The notes: a model not told the origin generated them from the sequence alone. A stretch of 64,000 nucleotides of DNA from Paenibacillus sp. LS1 (GCF_026013365.1 NZ_JAPDOE010000014.1:62001-126000); one strand, 5' to 3'; shown: positions 36,249-46,047, numbered from the stretch's first letter. A program made the numbers and translations.

Positions 36249-37451
36249 TTACAGACCTGCTTGAGTTTTCAAAAGGTCTACTTTGTCCACTTGCTCCCAA
36301 GGTACATCCAGGTCTGTACGGCCGAAGTGACCATAAGCAGCAGTTTGTTTGTAAATTGGGCGACGCAGATCCAGCATACGAATGATGCCAGCCGGACGAA
36401 GATCGAAGTTGTTACGCACAAGCTCAACCAATTTCTCTTCGCTGACTTTGCCAGTTCCGTATGTATCCACGTTGATCGATACCGGGTTGGCTACACCAAT
36501 CGCGTAAGCGAGCTGGATTTCCACTTTGTCTGCAAGTCCTGCAGCTACAAGGTTCTTCGCTACGTAACGAGCCGCATATGCTGCGGAGCGGTCTACTTTT
36601 GTTGGATCTTTACCAGAGAACGCACCACCGCCGTGACGTGCATAACCGCCGTAGGTATCTACGATGATTTTACGTCCAGTGAGGCCTGCATCTCCCTGAG
36701 GTCCGCCAATAACGAAACGTCCTGTTGGGTTAATGAAATATTTAGTCTGCTCATCCAGCAATTCAGCTGGAACGACAGGCAAGATGACATGTTCTTTGAT
36801 ATCTTTCTGGATCTGCGCAAGTGTAGTCTCTTCAGCGTGCTGAGTAGACACCACGATTGTATCCACACGTACCGGCTTGTCACCGTCGTATTCAATCGTT
36901 ACTTGCGTTTTACCATCCGGACGAAGATATTCCAATGTACCGTTCTTCCGCACTTCCGCCAGACGGCGTGCGATACGGTGGGACAGAGCGATTGGCAATG
37001 GCATGAGTTCTGGTGTCTCGTTCGTTGCAAAACCGAACATCAGACCTTGGTCACCTGCACCAATGTTTTCTGTTTCACGAGCGACTTGTTCCGGGTCACG
37101 GTTCTCGAGCGCTGCGTTAACGCCTTGGGCAATATCAGCGGACTGCTCATTCAGAGAAGTCAGAACTGCACAAGTGTTATAATCAAAACCGAACTTGGCA
37201 CGTGTATAGCCAATATCCTTAATTGTATTACGAACGATGGACGGAATGTCCACGTATTCAGAAGCTGAACTGATTTCACCGATGACAAGCACTAAGCCTG
37301 TGGCTACGGAAACTTCGCAAGCTACGCGAGCATTGGGGTCGTTTGCAAGAAACGCGTCCAATACGGCGTCTGAGATCTGATCGCAGATTTTATCCGGATG
37401 TCCTTCGGTTACAGACTCCGATGTAAATAGATGCCGGCCTTTAACAGACAT
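36249..37451 (-). CDS. metK: S-adenosylmethionine synthase
   Basis: MetK joins methionine and ATP into SAM. The 400-residue protein starts [20 protein letters not shown] (ATG at 37451, after GGGAGG). Key motifs are present: [20 protein letters not shown] (ATP binding), [20 protein letters not shown], the P-loop-like [18 protein letters not shown], and [20 protein letters not shown]. It is monocistronic with a promoter about 200 nt upstream and a terminator. The gene is unrelated to its wall-protein neighbours. The leader lacks a recognisable S-box (separate entry). Confidence 0.98.
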   Translation of the reverse strand: MSVKGRHLFTSESVTEGHPDKICDQISDAVLDAFLANDPNARVACEVSVATGLVLVIGEISSASEYVDIPSIVRNTIKDIGYTRAKFGFDYNTCAVLTSLNEQSADIAQGVNAALENRDPEQVARETENIGAGDQGLMFGFATNETPELMPLPIALSHRIARRLAEVRKNGTLEYLRPDGKTQVTIEYDGDKPVRVDTIVVSTQHAEETTLAQIQKDIKEHVILPVVPAELLDEQTKYFINPTGRFVIGGPQGDAGLTGRKIIVDTYGGYARHGGGAFSGKDPTKVDRSAAYAARYVAKNLVAAGLADKVEIQLAYAIGVANPVSINVDTYGTGKVSEEKLVELVRNNFDLRPAGIIRMLDLRRPIYKQTAAYGHFGRTDLDVPWEQVDKVDLLKTQAGL

Positions 37452-37647
37452 GAAGTTTCAACCTCCCATAACTAGTAGTATGGCGATTGCCCGAACAAAA
37501 CATGACAGCGATTCGTTCACTGTACCCTCGAAGCTTTCCATAATGGAATAAGGACGCGGGGTCCGCAGTACCGAAGATAAGGATTTTTCAGGTAATTGCC
37601 TCAAACGAAAATCAACCTTTCCCTAGTGGAAAAGGTTGCATACCTCA
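37452..37647 (-). other. Long metK leader with a stem-loop, no S-box found
   Basis: From the promoter at 37654-37682 the leader is about 195 nt. A stem at 37613-37638 pairs CAACCTTT with AAAGGTTG but has no T run. Smaller GC-rich stems occur downstream. None of the SAM-I core phrases (AGAGGTGGAGGGACTGGCCC-like) is present. Confidence 0.5.
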
Positions 37648-37653
37648 AATGCC

Positions 37654-37682
37654 ATCTTAACGTATTTGTCAAGACGTGTCAA
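37654..37682 (-). promoter_or_regulatory. Sigma-A promoter of metK
   Basis: The -35 is a perfect TTGACA (37682-37677), with a 17-bp spacer and -10 TAAGAT (37659-37654). Confidence 0.75.
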
Positions 37683-37706
37683 ACGAAACGGGGTAAGGAA
37701 AATGCC

Positions 37707-37979
37707 CTATAAGTGCTGCTCTGCCTGACGAATTAGCCTTTTCGTAATCTCTCCACCAACCGATCCATTCTCACGGGAAGTCAGATGTCCCCACCCTTTG
37801 TATTGCCCATAAGAGTGATCACTCACTTCACCCAGTTCAGATCCAAATTCTGTATCCGCACCAGCCAAACCTCTTCCGCCATACCCAACATTGAGACCAA
37901 ATTCAGCAGCAATCTCATACTTCATCTGATCCAGCATTTGACGACTTTCGGGTACCACTTTGCGATTGCTTCTAGCCAT
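37707..37979 (-). CDS. Alpha/beta-type small acid-soluble spore protein, with an internal insertion
   Basis: These SASPs coat spore DNA and protect it from UV and heat, and are degraded on germination by the GPR protease. The 90-residue protein shows the two conserved blocks: [13 protein letters not shown] (residues 16-28) and [17 protein letters not shown] (71-87). Between them lie about 42 residues, more than in typical members, with a Gly/Tyr-rich segment including [11 protein letters not shown] and [10 protein letters not shown]. The ATG follows CGGAGGTG. It would be expected to be sigma-G dependent, but I did not identify that promoter. Confidence 0.9.
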   Translation of the reverse strand: MARSNRKVVPESRQMLDQMKYEIAAEFGLNVGYGGRGLAGADTEFGSELGEVSDHSYGQYKGWGHLTSRENGSVGGEITKRLIRQAEQHL

Positions 37980-38127
37980 GGTTCCTGCACCTCCGTTAAT
38001 TGATTGTCAACAGTTATAGAGTGAGCAGGAACAAGGCTGGCTAGCCGTATTAATGATTGTTAGAACTGGGTAATCTGAGCAAATGAAAAGCATAACGAAT
38101 GAATAATTCCTTTAACAGCAACAAATC

Positions 38128-38703
38128 CTATTTCAAAGTATATCCACCACGAACCATTACAGTTAGGCTATATTTGTTTCCTTCCAATACCGCGATCCCC
38201 CGTCCATCCCTTGGAAAAGAGAGCAGGTGATTGGTCGGCGCTGCCTGTCCATTCGTCAGGTCAATCCCGTCCGTCAGATCAGCTACACCGTTCGTACCTT
38301 CACTGACGATCACAGCTTTACCGCTACGTACAATGAACTCCGCGCCAGACTTGCCGATCAGCTGTTGACCCGGCTTCACGGTTACAATCTCAACGGCATC
38401 AGTAGCGCCTGAGACCAGTGGAGGAAGTGATGTGTCTCCACCTGTGCTACCGGAGTTTCCGGTTCCAGTCGAGCCGTTATTGCTGCCAGATGAGTTACCA
38501 GAACCGGTGTTAGTGCCTCCACCCAATGCTTTTTGAATCTGTTGGTCTACATAACTCTTCGTTACAACCGGATCGTCTGCTGTTCCTGGCTGACTTGTAC
38601 CTGCACCGATGGCCGTATTGCTATATACCGACCCAACCCACACGCCCACACCAATCGCGAGCGCAGCGAGGGATACTTTCATATAAGGTTTCATGTGAAT
38701 CAT
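38128..38703 (-). CDS. Exported protein of unknown function with Ser/Gly/Asn linker
   Basis: The 191-residue protein may start at 38703 (close to AGGAGG) or at the ATG at 38694 (MKPYMKVSLAALAIGV). A signal peptide or N-terminal anchor (VSLAALAIGVGVWVGSVY) leads to a short helical segment, a low-complexity linker of Gly, Ser, Asn and Thr, and a C-terminal domain of about 90 residues (VEIVTVKPGQQLIGKSGAEF, FIVRSGKAVIVSEGTNGVAD) that looks all-beta. No family is recognised. It is near a SASP gene but has no visible spore signal. Confidence 0.65.
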   Translation of the reverse strand: MIHMKPYMKVSLAALAIGVGVWVGSVYSNTAIGAGTSQPGTADDPVVTKSYVDQQIQKALGGGTNTGSGNSSGSNNGSTGTGNSGSTGGDTSLPPLVSGATDAVEIVTVKPGQQLIGKSGAEFIVRSGKAVIVSEGTNGVADLTDGIDLTNGQAAPTNHLLSFPRDGRGIAVLEGNKYSLTVMVRGGYTLK

Positions 38704-38763
38704 TTTCCTCCTCTGGTAATCTATTAACTTTAACTATAGAGAAAAAGTAAGGATGCGACAAGC

Positions 38764-38799
38764 AAAACCTCGTTTCCGTTGAGTTGGAAACGAGGTTTT
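38764..38799. terminator. Perfect hairpin between the 863-residue and 191-residue protein genes
   Basis: AAAACCTCGTTTCC pairs perfectly over 14 bp with GGAAACGAGGTTTT. Both strands end in T, so it could work in either direction. It follows the 863-residue protein gene. Confidence 0.8.
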
Positions 38800-38834
38800 G
38801 TGGACAAATCTAACGATTATTCGAATCTATGCAT

Positions 38835-41426
38835 CTATCTCAAATCGACAGGTTCTTCCTTCGGAAGCTTGGTCAGGTCATATCCGTAGCTTTGCTCTGC
38901 AAGACGAATACGTTGTCCCTGGAACTGATCATCTACGCTTAAGCGATACGAACCACCACGCAACTTCTCGAAGAAGCTGTCTTCTACGCTCCAGCTCAGT
39001 GTCTGGTTGGTCCCCACTTTCAGATCGGTTCCCAAAGTCAGCTCTTTCTCATATGATTTACCTGCTTGATCCGTCAGAGTGAGGATTAACTTGCGCTCGT
39101 TCTCACCCATCTCAATCTCTTCATTACGGGATAAGCTGTAATTCATCTCAATCTGTACTGACGAGCTGCCTGCCAGATATGCTCTCACACTGTTGGCAGT
39201 CCAAGAATAAGGATAGAGATCAATATTGGTTAACGAGCCTTGAACACTAATGGAGGTTGGCGGTACTTCGAATGCCAGAGCATTCACATAAGCAGTCGCT
39301 TCCCCTTCACCGGTTACAAACTTGCTGTCTGCAATACCTTCACCCACAATCAGACGCAGGTCTGAGAAGGTAACGGACTTCGGAATTTTGGCCCAGAACG
39401 TAACAATCGACTTCTGTCCCGGACCAGGCAGACGCTCTGCTTGCTTCGCAGTTGCTCTGTAATACTGGCCATCCGATGTTTTGAAGTAACCTACAAGTTT
39501 GCCAAGCCCACTTTGACGCAGTGATTTGTTCGTCATTTCAAATTCGGTATATACGATGTCCGATGATGTTCCCGGATAACGAATCGTTCTCCGCACACCC
39601 ATTTCCGTCTCTTTATCAGCAGTACCCGATGTGTATGTCTTGCCACTTCCAACATATGATACCGGTGGAATTAATCCAGACGTATTTAACGTAATCCATT
39701 CATTCGTCTCTTCTTCACTAACTTTCTCGTTCAGACTAAGTTCCAGACGAGATATACGTAATTCAGAAGGAATCTTGGTCAACAGGTAAGCCTCGGTTGT
39801 CATACCCGCTCCAAGTAGCTTGCCACTTTGTGTGTAGATTAGCTTCTTGTCTCCCTCAATCTCAGCAGAATCAATCATAAACATCGCTTCAAGCTCAGGA
39901 AGTTGAACTGTTTTGTTACCTGCATTACGAATGGTCACTTTAGCCGCAATAATATCATTATCAAGCCACGGCAACCGCTGTAACGATCCAAAAGACACAC
40001 CAAATGTACCTTTGTTATTCTTAATGACTGTTTCAGTTGTCAATCCATCTCCGCTGGATACCGACTCAGGGATTGCATAGACACCTACAGGATAGGAGAA
40101 GACAAATCCATTCGTTGGAGAAGAGGTCGTGGATTCTGTGCTTTCATTTTTGTCTACCGGACTCATCACGTACAGCTTGATTTTGCTTGTATCCCCATCA
40201 CCCTGAAGGGTTGTACTGAGCTTTATCGTCTTGATATCGCCCGGATTCAATTTCAATGTATCCAATGCTTTGGTTTCAATCGGATAAACTGTTCCATCTG
40301 AATTCCGTACCTCGAAGGTATATGTCGGCACCTTAATGGCTTTCTTGCCTTCATTCTTGAGCTTCATTTGAAGGTTAAGACTGTACTCACCATCATCGAT
40401 TCGGACTTTAGCGGATTCAAGCAATGTGGACAGTCGTTGTCCTTCAACTGAAATAATATTGGGCTGATTGGCAGCAACCTCTACATTCGTCTTGCTAGCC
40501 TCTGGCAATTGCAATGCAGCAACAGGCAGAACACTCTTCTCTTCACCCTGTTCTTCTACCAGCAACAACTCAGACTTTTGCAGCTTCACTGACGTAGGAA
40601 GAGATGCCATCAGGCTAAGTGCCTTATTGGCCTGTGCCTGGATGCTAACACTCGTGCTGTCTTTATCCGGGGTTAGCGGATAGTTCGTACCACTTGGCGT
40701 ACGTAAGATCCATTTGATATTCGGATTTTCAAGCAATTTATAACTGATATTGTTTAAATTCACGCCAATTTTCACATACTGATTCTTATCCTCACCTGGG
40801 AACACTTTAATACCTGATACTTTCACCTTTACCGCAGAGTCGCTCAGACGAACCGTCTTTGGCTTACCTACAGGAGTGGTAATGCTATAGGATGAGGGCA
40901 CATTAAACTTACCCAGCGTACGTTCATAGTTAGCTTGACTGAAATCCCATTTCACGATGAGGAAGTTCAGATCACTCAGTTTCACTTCGCGACCCACTTT
41001 CATGACATAGGTCAACTCAACGGTTGATCCAGGTGCGACTGTTTTCTTTTCCTGATCTTTGGCGATCAGTTTAGGTGAGAATAGCGTTCCACCTTTTGTC
41101 TTTACCTTGCTCCAGTAATCGAGCATCATCATTGGAGTGCTGTCATTGTTCTTGTAAGACAATGTATACGTAACCACATTACCATCGTCTTGAGCCAAAA
41201 TATTTACATCTGTTAATCTTACGGAACTTCGTGCTGTCACTTTAACAGCTGACAGGTTACCCAGGGTATGTACAACCTTCTGCGTTGTCGTTTTCTTCGA
41301 TGTACTGCTATTTGAACTGGTGGTAGCCGTTTTATTGGTTGTGCTCGCTGCCATGGCGATGCCCGCTGTTGAACTGATCAACATCACACTTGCGAGCAAG
41401 CTCACAAACATTTTCTTTTGATTCAC
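38835..41426 (-). CDS. Large secreted beta-rich protein of unknown function
   Basis: The start is a GTG at 41426, 7 nt after GGGAGG, giving 863 residues. The signal peptide is KKMFVSLLASVMLISSTAGI ending near AMAA. A Ser/Thr/Lys-rich linker follows, then repeated beta-sandwich-like segments with a common theme: VTYTLSYKNND, LQMKLKNEGKKAIKVP, VTIRNAGNKTVQLPELEA, EFEMTNKSLRQSG. These resemble the DUF4352/CARDB style of extracellular domains, but I cannot assign a family. No SLH, LPXTG or catalytic motif is seen. The gene has its own terminator and sits between two wall-protein regions. Confidence 0.75.
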   Translation of the reverse strand: MNQKKMFVSLLASVMLISSTAGIAMAASTTNKTATTSSNSSTSKKTTTQKVVHTLGNLSAVKVTARSSVRLTDVNILAQDDGNVVTYTLSYKNNDSTPMMMLDYWSKVKTKGGTLFSPKLIAKDQEKKTVAPGSTVELTYVMKVGREVKLSDLNFLIVKWDFSQANYERTLGKFNVPSSYSITTPVGKPKTVRLSDSAVKVKVSGIKVFPGEDKNQYVKIGVNLNNISYKLLENPNIKWILRTPSGTNYPLTPDKDSTSVSIQAQANKALSLMASLPTSVKLQKSELLLVEEQGEEKSVLPVAALQLPEASKTNVEVAANQPNIISVEGQRLSTLLESAKVRIDDGEYSLNLQMKLKNEGKKAIKVPTYTFEVRNSDGTVYPIETKALDTLKLNPGDIKTIKLSTTLQGDGDTSKIKLYVMSPVDKNESTESTTSSPTNGFVFSYPVGVYAIPESVSSGDGLTTETVIKNNKGTFGVSFGSLQRLPWLDNDIIAAKVTIRNAGNKTVQLPELEAMFMIDSAEIEGDKKLIYTQSGKLLGAGMTTEAYLLTKIPSELRISRLELSLNEKVSEEETNEWITLNTSGLIPPVSYVGSGKTYTSGTADKETEMGVRRTIRYPGTSSDIVYTEFEMTNKSLRQSGLGKLVGYFKTSDGQYYRATAKQAERLPGPGQKSIVTFWAKIPKSVTFSDLRLIVGEGIADSKFVTGEGEATAYVNALAFEVPPTSISVQGSLTNIDLYPYSWTANSVRAYLAGSSSVQIEMNYSLSRNEEIEMGENERKLILTLTDQAGKSYEKELTLGTDLKVGTNQTLSWSVEDSFFEKLRGGSYRLSVDDQFQGQRIRLAEQSYGYDLTKLPKEEPVDLR

Positions 41427-41654
41427 TTCCAAACCTCCCATAAGTTGCTTGTTGCTATTATAGTATAAACGTTTGGGAAGGGGAGAAAGTTACGATGTTG
41501 TATAAAAAGATGTATTGATAACTAATGAATGTTTATAGATTTAAAGAATTATTACTTTCATTGGACTATAAAAATTCTATTACTGAGCTAAGAAAATTTT
41601 CAGTTCCTCATTTCAAGAAATTCACTCTGCAATCTTTTCGTAATTATAAATAAA

Positions 41655-41689
41655 AACATCCCCTGATCAAATTTTGATCAGGGGATGTT
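41655..41689 (-). terminator. Terminator of the S-layer gene
   Basis: AACATCCCCTGATCAAA pairs perfectly with TTTGATCAGGGGATGTT, then TTTTAT on the minus strand. It is one of the strongest hairpins in the window. Confidence 0.92.
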
Positions 41690-41714
41690 AGATAATATCT
41701 ATTAGAACAATTTG

Positions 41715-44700
41715 TTATGGAGTTACAAGTGTTCCAGTTGATTCAACTTTGCCAGCGCTAGTTACAGTAACATAAACATCTGTACCAGCTGTTAAAGCTG
41801 CATTTACCACTGCAGAAGTATCACCAGTAGCTACAGTTTCTTCCCCCAGCTTAGTAGCCAATGCAGAGTCACTGTATACTTTAACAACATCACCAGCAAC
41901 CAGACCAGTAACAGTTACAGTATCAGCTGCATCATCTGTAGAGATAGTTGAAGCTACAGGAGCTGCAGTACGATTACCAACAACTGCACTTTCACCGCTG
42001 AATGCTGCAACAGAGTTAGGAGTTGTTGCTTGGTCAGTAATCAGGTTGTTATCGATAACTGCAACTTTATAAGCTGTAGCTGCAGTACGAGTGCTTGCAT
42101 CATTCAAGTTAATTACATAAGCGTCTTGATCAGTGTTGCGTGTAACAGTAAAGTCTGTTCCAGCTTGCAACGCTTTGTTGTCGCTAATGCGAGTTACTGT
42201 GAATGCACCTGCAGCAAGAGCATCGCTAGCAGATTTAACTTTTTCAGAGAACTGTACAGTGATCTGATTGTTGCTTACTGCAAGTTTGTCAGAAGCAGGA
42301 ACTACTACTACTGGTTTAACGGAATCTTTGAATGTAGACAGTGCAGTATTACCTACGCCTGCGTTACCTGCGTTACTTACAAAGCTTTCGTAATTAACAT
42401 TCAAGTTAAGGTTGCTACCATCAGTGTTCACATCAGAAGCAAATTTAACAGTAACTGTTGATGTACCATTTACTTCGATACTTGAAACTGCTGGACCATT
42501 TGTTACAGTGTTTTGAATAGCTGCACTTGAAGTGTAGTTATTAATACCTGCATCAAATTTCACTTTAACAGTTCTTCTGTCAACCAACTCAGCTTCGGAA
42601 GCTGCAAAAGCTGTAGAAGAAGATGTCAGAGTGATAACATTCGTTGGAGTTACTGTTGACTCAGTGAAATCTTTCAGAACAGTGCCGTTAGCGCTCTTAA
42701 GAGCCAACAATGTCAAAGTTTCAATCTTAGTTTCGTTAGCGAGAGCAGTAGATCCGAATACTACAGTTTTACCATTCAAGCTTTCTGCGAATCTGATAGA
42801 TACAGCAGTTGCATCTTGAATAGGTGTAATTTCTGCAATAGCAGGAGTCAATGCTTGATTACGACCATCAATGCTCACCAAGTAGTTAGAGTAGTTAGTC
42901 AAGCTTTCAACGTCCATTGCTTTGTCAAATTTAACAACTACACGTTTTTCTTTAGCATTAACAGTTGCAGACTCTTTTACTGGAGCATCTTTGTCAGTAC
43001 GGTTAATAGTTCCAGTGTAATCCAAAATTGTATTTTGCAATTTTGTATTATCTTTTACATTTTGAATTGTAAGTGTGTTGTTACCTACAGACAAATCAGT
43101 GTAAAGATTTACACGAACTACTTTGCTATCCAAAGCATCACGTACTGCACTTTGAACAGAGACAGTTTTACCATCTTTGTCTTTTACAGTGTAGTTAGAG
43201 CTCAATTGGGAGCTAGAAAGTTCTACTTCTTTAGTGAAAGTAACTTTAATTGTACGAGCATCATCAGTAGTTACAGAAGCAACTTCTGGACGCACTTGAT
43301 CAATTACAGGAGTTACAACAACAGAAGTATTAGCTGCGATTTGGTTACCGGAGTAGTCTTTCACACCTTCAACGAAGATCGATACAGAACCTGTTGGAAG
43401 GGATTTGTTAACTCCGAAAGTGAACTGCCACTTGTTATCAGCCAATTGTTTTTTGCTTACAGCAGTGATTTTGCTGTCACCGGATTTCCAGTAAACTTTA
43501 GCAGCATCAACTGTTTCTACATCTACATCTTCAGAGAAAGTTACTGTTACACTTTCCAAAGTTGCAGTTGCTTCAGCAATTGTAGGAGCAGTAGTATCTT
43601 CTACAACTTTGATGTCATGAGTAGAAGCCAAAGATACGAAGTCAGCGAAGTCTTTAACACCGCTTACTGTAAGTTTGTGATCACCAACAGCCAATGCAGT
43701 TGTGCTGTACGGAGTCAATACAACTGTTCTGTAGTTGTTGCTTACAGTTACTTTACCGAAGTATTCTTTGCCATCCAATGTAAAGTTGGTTTGACCAACA
43801 TTTTTAACTGGCTCGCTGAATACCACTTTAACAGATTTAGTTCCCAGAGATTGTACAGATGAAACTTCTGGAAGAACATTATCTACTGCTGTGAATTCAA
43901 CATTAGTAGCGCTAACTGTAGCTGTTCCAGCTTTTACGTTGGAAACAGTTACTGCATCAACACGGTTGTTAGTCAATGCGCTGTCTTTCAAAAGCAATGT
44001 TGCAGAAGTTTGATCGTCGGAAAGTGTTACACTATCAACAACTTTACCAGATCTCAGAGTGTAGTTAACTACGTTCTCTGCGGAATCTTTATCAACTTTA
44101 CCGTCAAATTTAACTACTACTTCTTTGAGGTTAGTTGCAGTTGCACTTTGAACTTTAGTAGCTGTAGTTACTACATAAGTAACTTTCTCAGTGAACTCTT
44201 TATCTTTGTAAGTGAATTTCACTTCAGTTTCTTTGTTAGCTTCAAGAGCTTTATCCAAAGTTACTTTTACAGTTTCGCCGTCGCTGATTTTGAACTCAAC
44301 TACTTTACCAGCTTCAGTTACTGTGTAAGATTCTACTTTCAAGCTTTGAGCTTGATCGATAGAGTAAGCTGCACCTACCAACAATTCGCGGGAAGCATTG
44401 CCAGAGAAGTTAGCGTTAGCGTCGATCAGACCTGCGTTGATCGCTGCTTGAACATAACCTTTAGCCCATGCTGCTGCATTGTTGTTAGTTTCAGTTGGGA
44501 TTTCAAGATCAAGTGCACGAGTCAAGATTGTAGCCATTTCAGCTACTGTCACTTTACCATTGAAGTCGAAGATTTTTTTCTCTACGTTTTTACCTTCCAT
44601 GATACCCGCAGCAGTTACTGCTTCGATGTAAGGTACAGCCCAGTTTTTAGCTGTGTAGTTTTTGTCAGTGTAAGAAAGAGTTCCAGTGATCTCTTTCAGA

Positions 44701-44912
44701 CCGAGCAATTTAGTGATAACTTTTGCGAACTCAGCGCGAGTCATCTCTTTGTCCAGACCAGCTGAACCATCTGGATAACCAGTGAAGATACCTTTTGCTT
44801 TCAATGCGTCAAACTGTTGTTGTGGTGTTACTGCTGTGTCACCGAATGCTACAGATGCAAACATTGAGAATGCCATTGCTGTAGACAATGCTACGGATAA
44901 AATTTTCTTCAT
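41715..44912 (-). CDS. S-layer protein with N-terminal SLH domains
   Basis: The protein has about 1065 residues from the ATG at 44912 (MKKILSVALSTAMAFSMFAS), with signal cleavage near VAFGD. Three SLH domains follow within the first 200 residues: KAKGIFTGYPDGSAGLDKEM plus TRAEFAKVITKLLGL, VTVAEMATILTRALDLE, and WAKGYVQAAINAGLIDANAN. The rest is many Ig-like modules. Codon choice is strongly restricted, as in very highly expressed genes. The frame is open upstream to 45068, with an in-frame ATG at 44984 also near a GGGGGT site, so a second start is possible. A strong promoter and perfect terminator frame it. It is the best candidate for the main S-layer subunit. Confidence 0.92.
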   Translation of the reverse strand: MKKILSVALSTAMAFSMFASVAFGDTAVTPQQQFDALKAKGIFTGYPDGSAGLDKEMTRAEFAKVITKLLGLKEITGTLSYTDKNYTAKNWAVPYIEAVTAAGIMEGKNVEKKIFDFNGKVTVAEMATILTRALDLEIPTETNNNAAAWAKGYVQAAINAGLIDANANFSGNASRELLVGAAYSIDQAQSLKVESYTVTEAGKVVEFKISDGETVKVTLDKALEANKETEVKFTYKDKEFTEKVTYVVTTATKVQSATATNLKEVVVKFDGKVDKDSAENVVNYTLRSGKVVDSVTLSDDQTSATLLLKDSALTNNRVDAVTVSNVKAGTATVSATNVEFTAVDNVLPEVSSVQSLGTKSVKVVFSEPVKNVGQTNFTLDGKEYFGKVTVSNNYRTVVLTPYSTTALAVGDHKLTVSGVKDFADFVSLASTHDIKVVEDTTAPTIAEATATLESVTVTFSEDVDVETVDAAKVYWKSGDSKITAVSKKQLADNKWQFTFGVNKSLPTGSVSIFVEGVKDYSGNQIAANTSVVVTPVIDQVRPEVASVTTDDARTIKVTFTKEVELSSSQLSSNYTVKDKDGKTVSVQSAVRDALDSKVVRVNLYTDLSVGNNTLTIQNVKDNTKLQNTILDYTGTINRTDKDAPVKESATVNAKEKRVVVKFDKAMDVESLTNYSNYLVSIDGRNQALTPAIAEITPIQDATAVSIRFAESLNGKTVVFGSTALANETKIETLTLLALKSANGTVLKDFTESTVTPTNVITLTSSSTAFAASEAELVDRRTVKVKFDAGINNYTSSAAIQNTVTNGPAVSSIEVNGTSTVTVKFASDVNTDGSNLNLNVNYESFVSNAGNAGVGNTALSTFKDSVKPVVVVPASDKLAVSNNQITVQFSEKVKSASDALAAGAFTVTRISDNKALQAGTDFTVTRNTDQDAYVINLNDASTRTAATAYKVAVIDNNLITDQATTPNSVAAFSGESAVVGNRTAAPVASTISTDDAADTVTVTGLVAGDVVKVYSDSALATKLGEETVATGDTSAVVNAALTAGTDVYVTVTSAGKVESTGTLVTP

Positions 44913-45123
44913 AACCTTTTTGTCTCCTCCTTGGGCGTTCATAACATTGGAATTTTCTTTAATAGGGTCGCTCGTATTCCTCATTCTATTGTCGCACCCC
45001 CTTTCCAGAGTTATGAGCAAGTTAATATAAATGATGTCTGTGAGCATATCACAGAAACTTGTAAACAAGAATAAATGATAGAATCATACGTAAATAGAGT
45101 AGTTTCCTAATCCTACCTTACGT

Positions 45124-45152
45124 ATTATACAATGGGTCTCTCGTGCCGTAAA
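45124..45152 (-). promoter_or_regulatory. Sigma-A promoter of the S-layer gene
   Basis: The -35 is TTTACG (45152-45147), with a 17-bp spacer and a perfect -10 TATAAT (45129-45124). The leader to the ATG at 44912 is about 205 nt, long as in many S-layer genes. The stretch 45153-45451 holds no gene that I can support. Confidence 0.65.
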
Positions 45153-45451
45153 GCAATTTTTTCTAATAAATAGACAAGATTCTTCACGAGGTCAATCTTG
45201 GTAAGTTCCCCAATGTTTTTGACTCTACATCTTAAACGCAGCAGATTTCAAAAAGTTGCGGATTCCTCAAAAAAAGTTTTGAACTTATTTATGTATTGAT
45301 GCAGTGCGGGTCTATAGCGGGTTCAAAACCTTTGATGCAGCTGTATTCATGACCTTTCCTCCGAAATCAACCTGTGTAAGGAATGATGTGGACGTTTATT
45401 TATACCCGTTATGTTCCACGATGAAGCGACAAATTCTACATTATTGAAAAT

Positions 45452-45480
45452 AAAAAAAGAGGGCCCTCAGGGCACCTCTT
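45452..45480 (-). terminator. Terminator after the small coiled-coil gene
   Basis: AAGAGGtGCCCT pairs with AGGGCcCTCTT and is followed by seven T on the minus strand. Confidence 0.85.
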
Positions 45481-45500
45481 CTTGGATCAGTGACTATAAC

Positions 45501-45842
45501 TTAGCGGATCTTCATCGCTAGCTCAATAATCTGAGCACGCATATTTGGATCACTATTCAATCTCAGATACATATCGTCAATTGGTTGTCTGTTCTCCCGG
45601 TATGTCTTCTCATGCTTCATCGTGGTGTGAGACCATTCAATCAATTCATTCTCGGCCAGAACCAGACTGTTATACGCATCATGGAAGCCGGTGGACTGTA
45701 CAAGCCCTTCCATTACTTCCTGAGAGATCTCTTCGGTCTTACGTGTATCTTCCAACTTTTTCTCCAGAATGACTGCCTGCTTCTCAAACTGTGTCTTTGC
45801 CTTCATGTAACCCAATTGGGCTCTCGAATAAATCGGTTTCAT
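45501..45842 (-). CDS. Small helical protein of unknown function
   Basis: The 113-residue protein has no signal peptide or cysteine and is predicted to be almost all helix (RAQLGYMKAKTQFEKQAVIL, NELIEWSHTTMKHEKTYREN). It is highly charged, fits a coiled-coil or helical bundle, and resembles flagellar or phage chaperone-like proteins only in composition. No family is recognised. A terminator follows it. Its location between two SLH-protein genes gives no firm clue. Confidence 0.7.
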   Translation of the reverse strand: MKPIYSRAQLGYMKAKTQFEKQAVILEKKLEDTRKTEEISQEVMEGLVQSTGFHDAYNSLVLAENELIEWSHTTMKHEKTYRENRQPIDDMYLRLNSDPNMRAQIIELAMKIR

Positions 45843-45981
45843 TAGCTAACTTCACCCTCTAGATCATTGTGTATTTACCGTTATTGTATCTTAATCTCTA
45901 GCAAATTACAAAAATAGTTATTGGTAAAAAACAGTTTCCTTCTATTATAAATGAATTCTATACAAGCTATTCTAGAGTCAT

Positions 45982-46022
45982 AAAAAGAACCCACCCCTTT
46001 TAGTAAAAGGGACAGGTCCTTC
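45982..46022 (-). terminator. Terminator after the large SLH gene
   Basis: AAGGACC and CCCTTTT pair with AAAAGGG and GGTTCTT (few mismatches), followed by TTTTA on the minus strand. Confidence 0.85.
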
Positions 46023-46047
46023 CTAAAATTATCTCAACAATGCTAGA

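Noticed and set aside
36180-37268. Plus-strand open frame of 362 codons
   Set aside because: It mirrors metK and begins inside its terminator; there are no coding features.
37452-37682. S-box (SAM-I riboswitch) before metK
   Set aside because: The conserved core phrases and terminator/antiterminator layout are missing.
42816-43862. Plus-strand open frame of 348 codons
   Set aside because: It is antisense to the S-layer gene, whose restricted codon use creates long mirror frames (Ser, Cys, Phe-rich).
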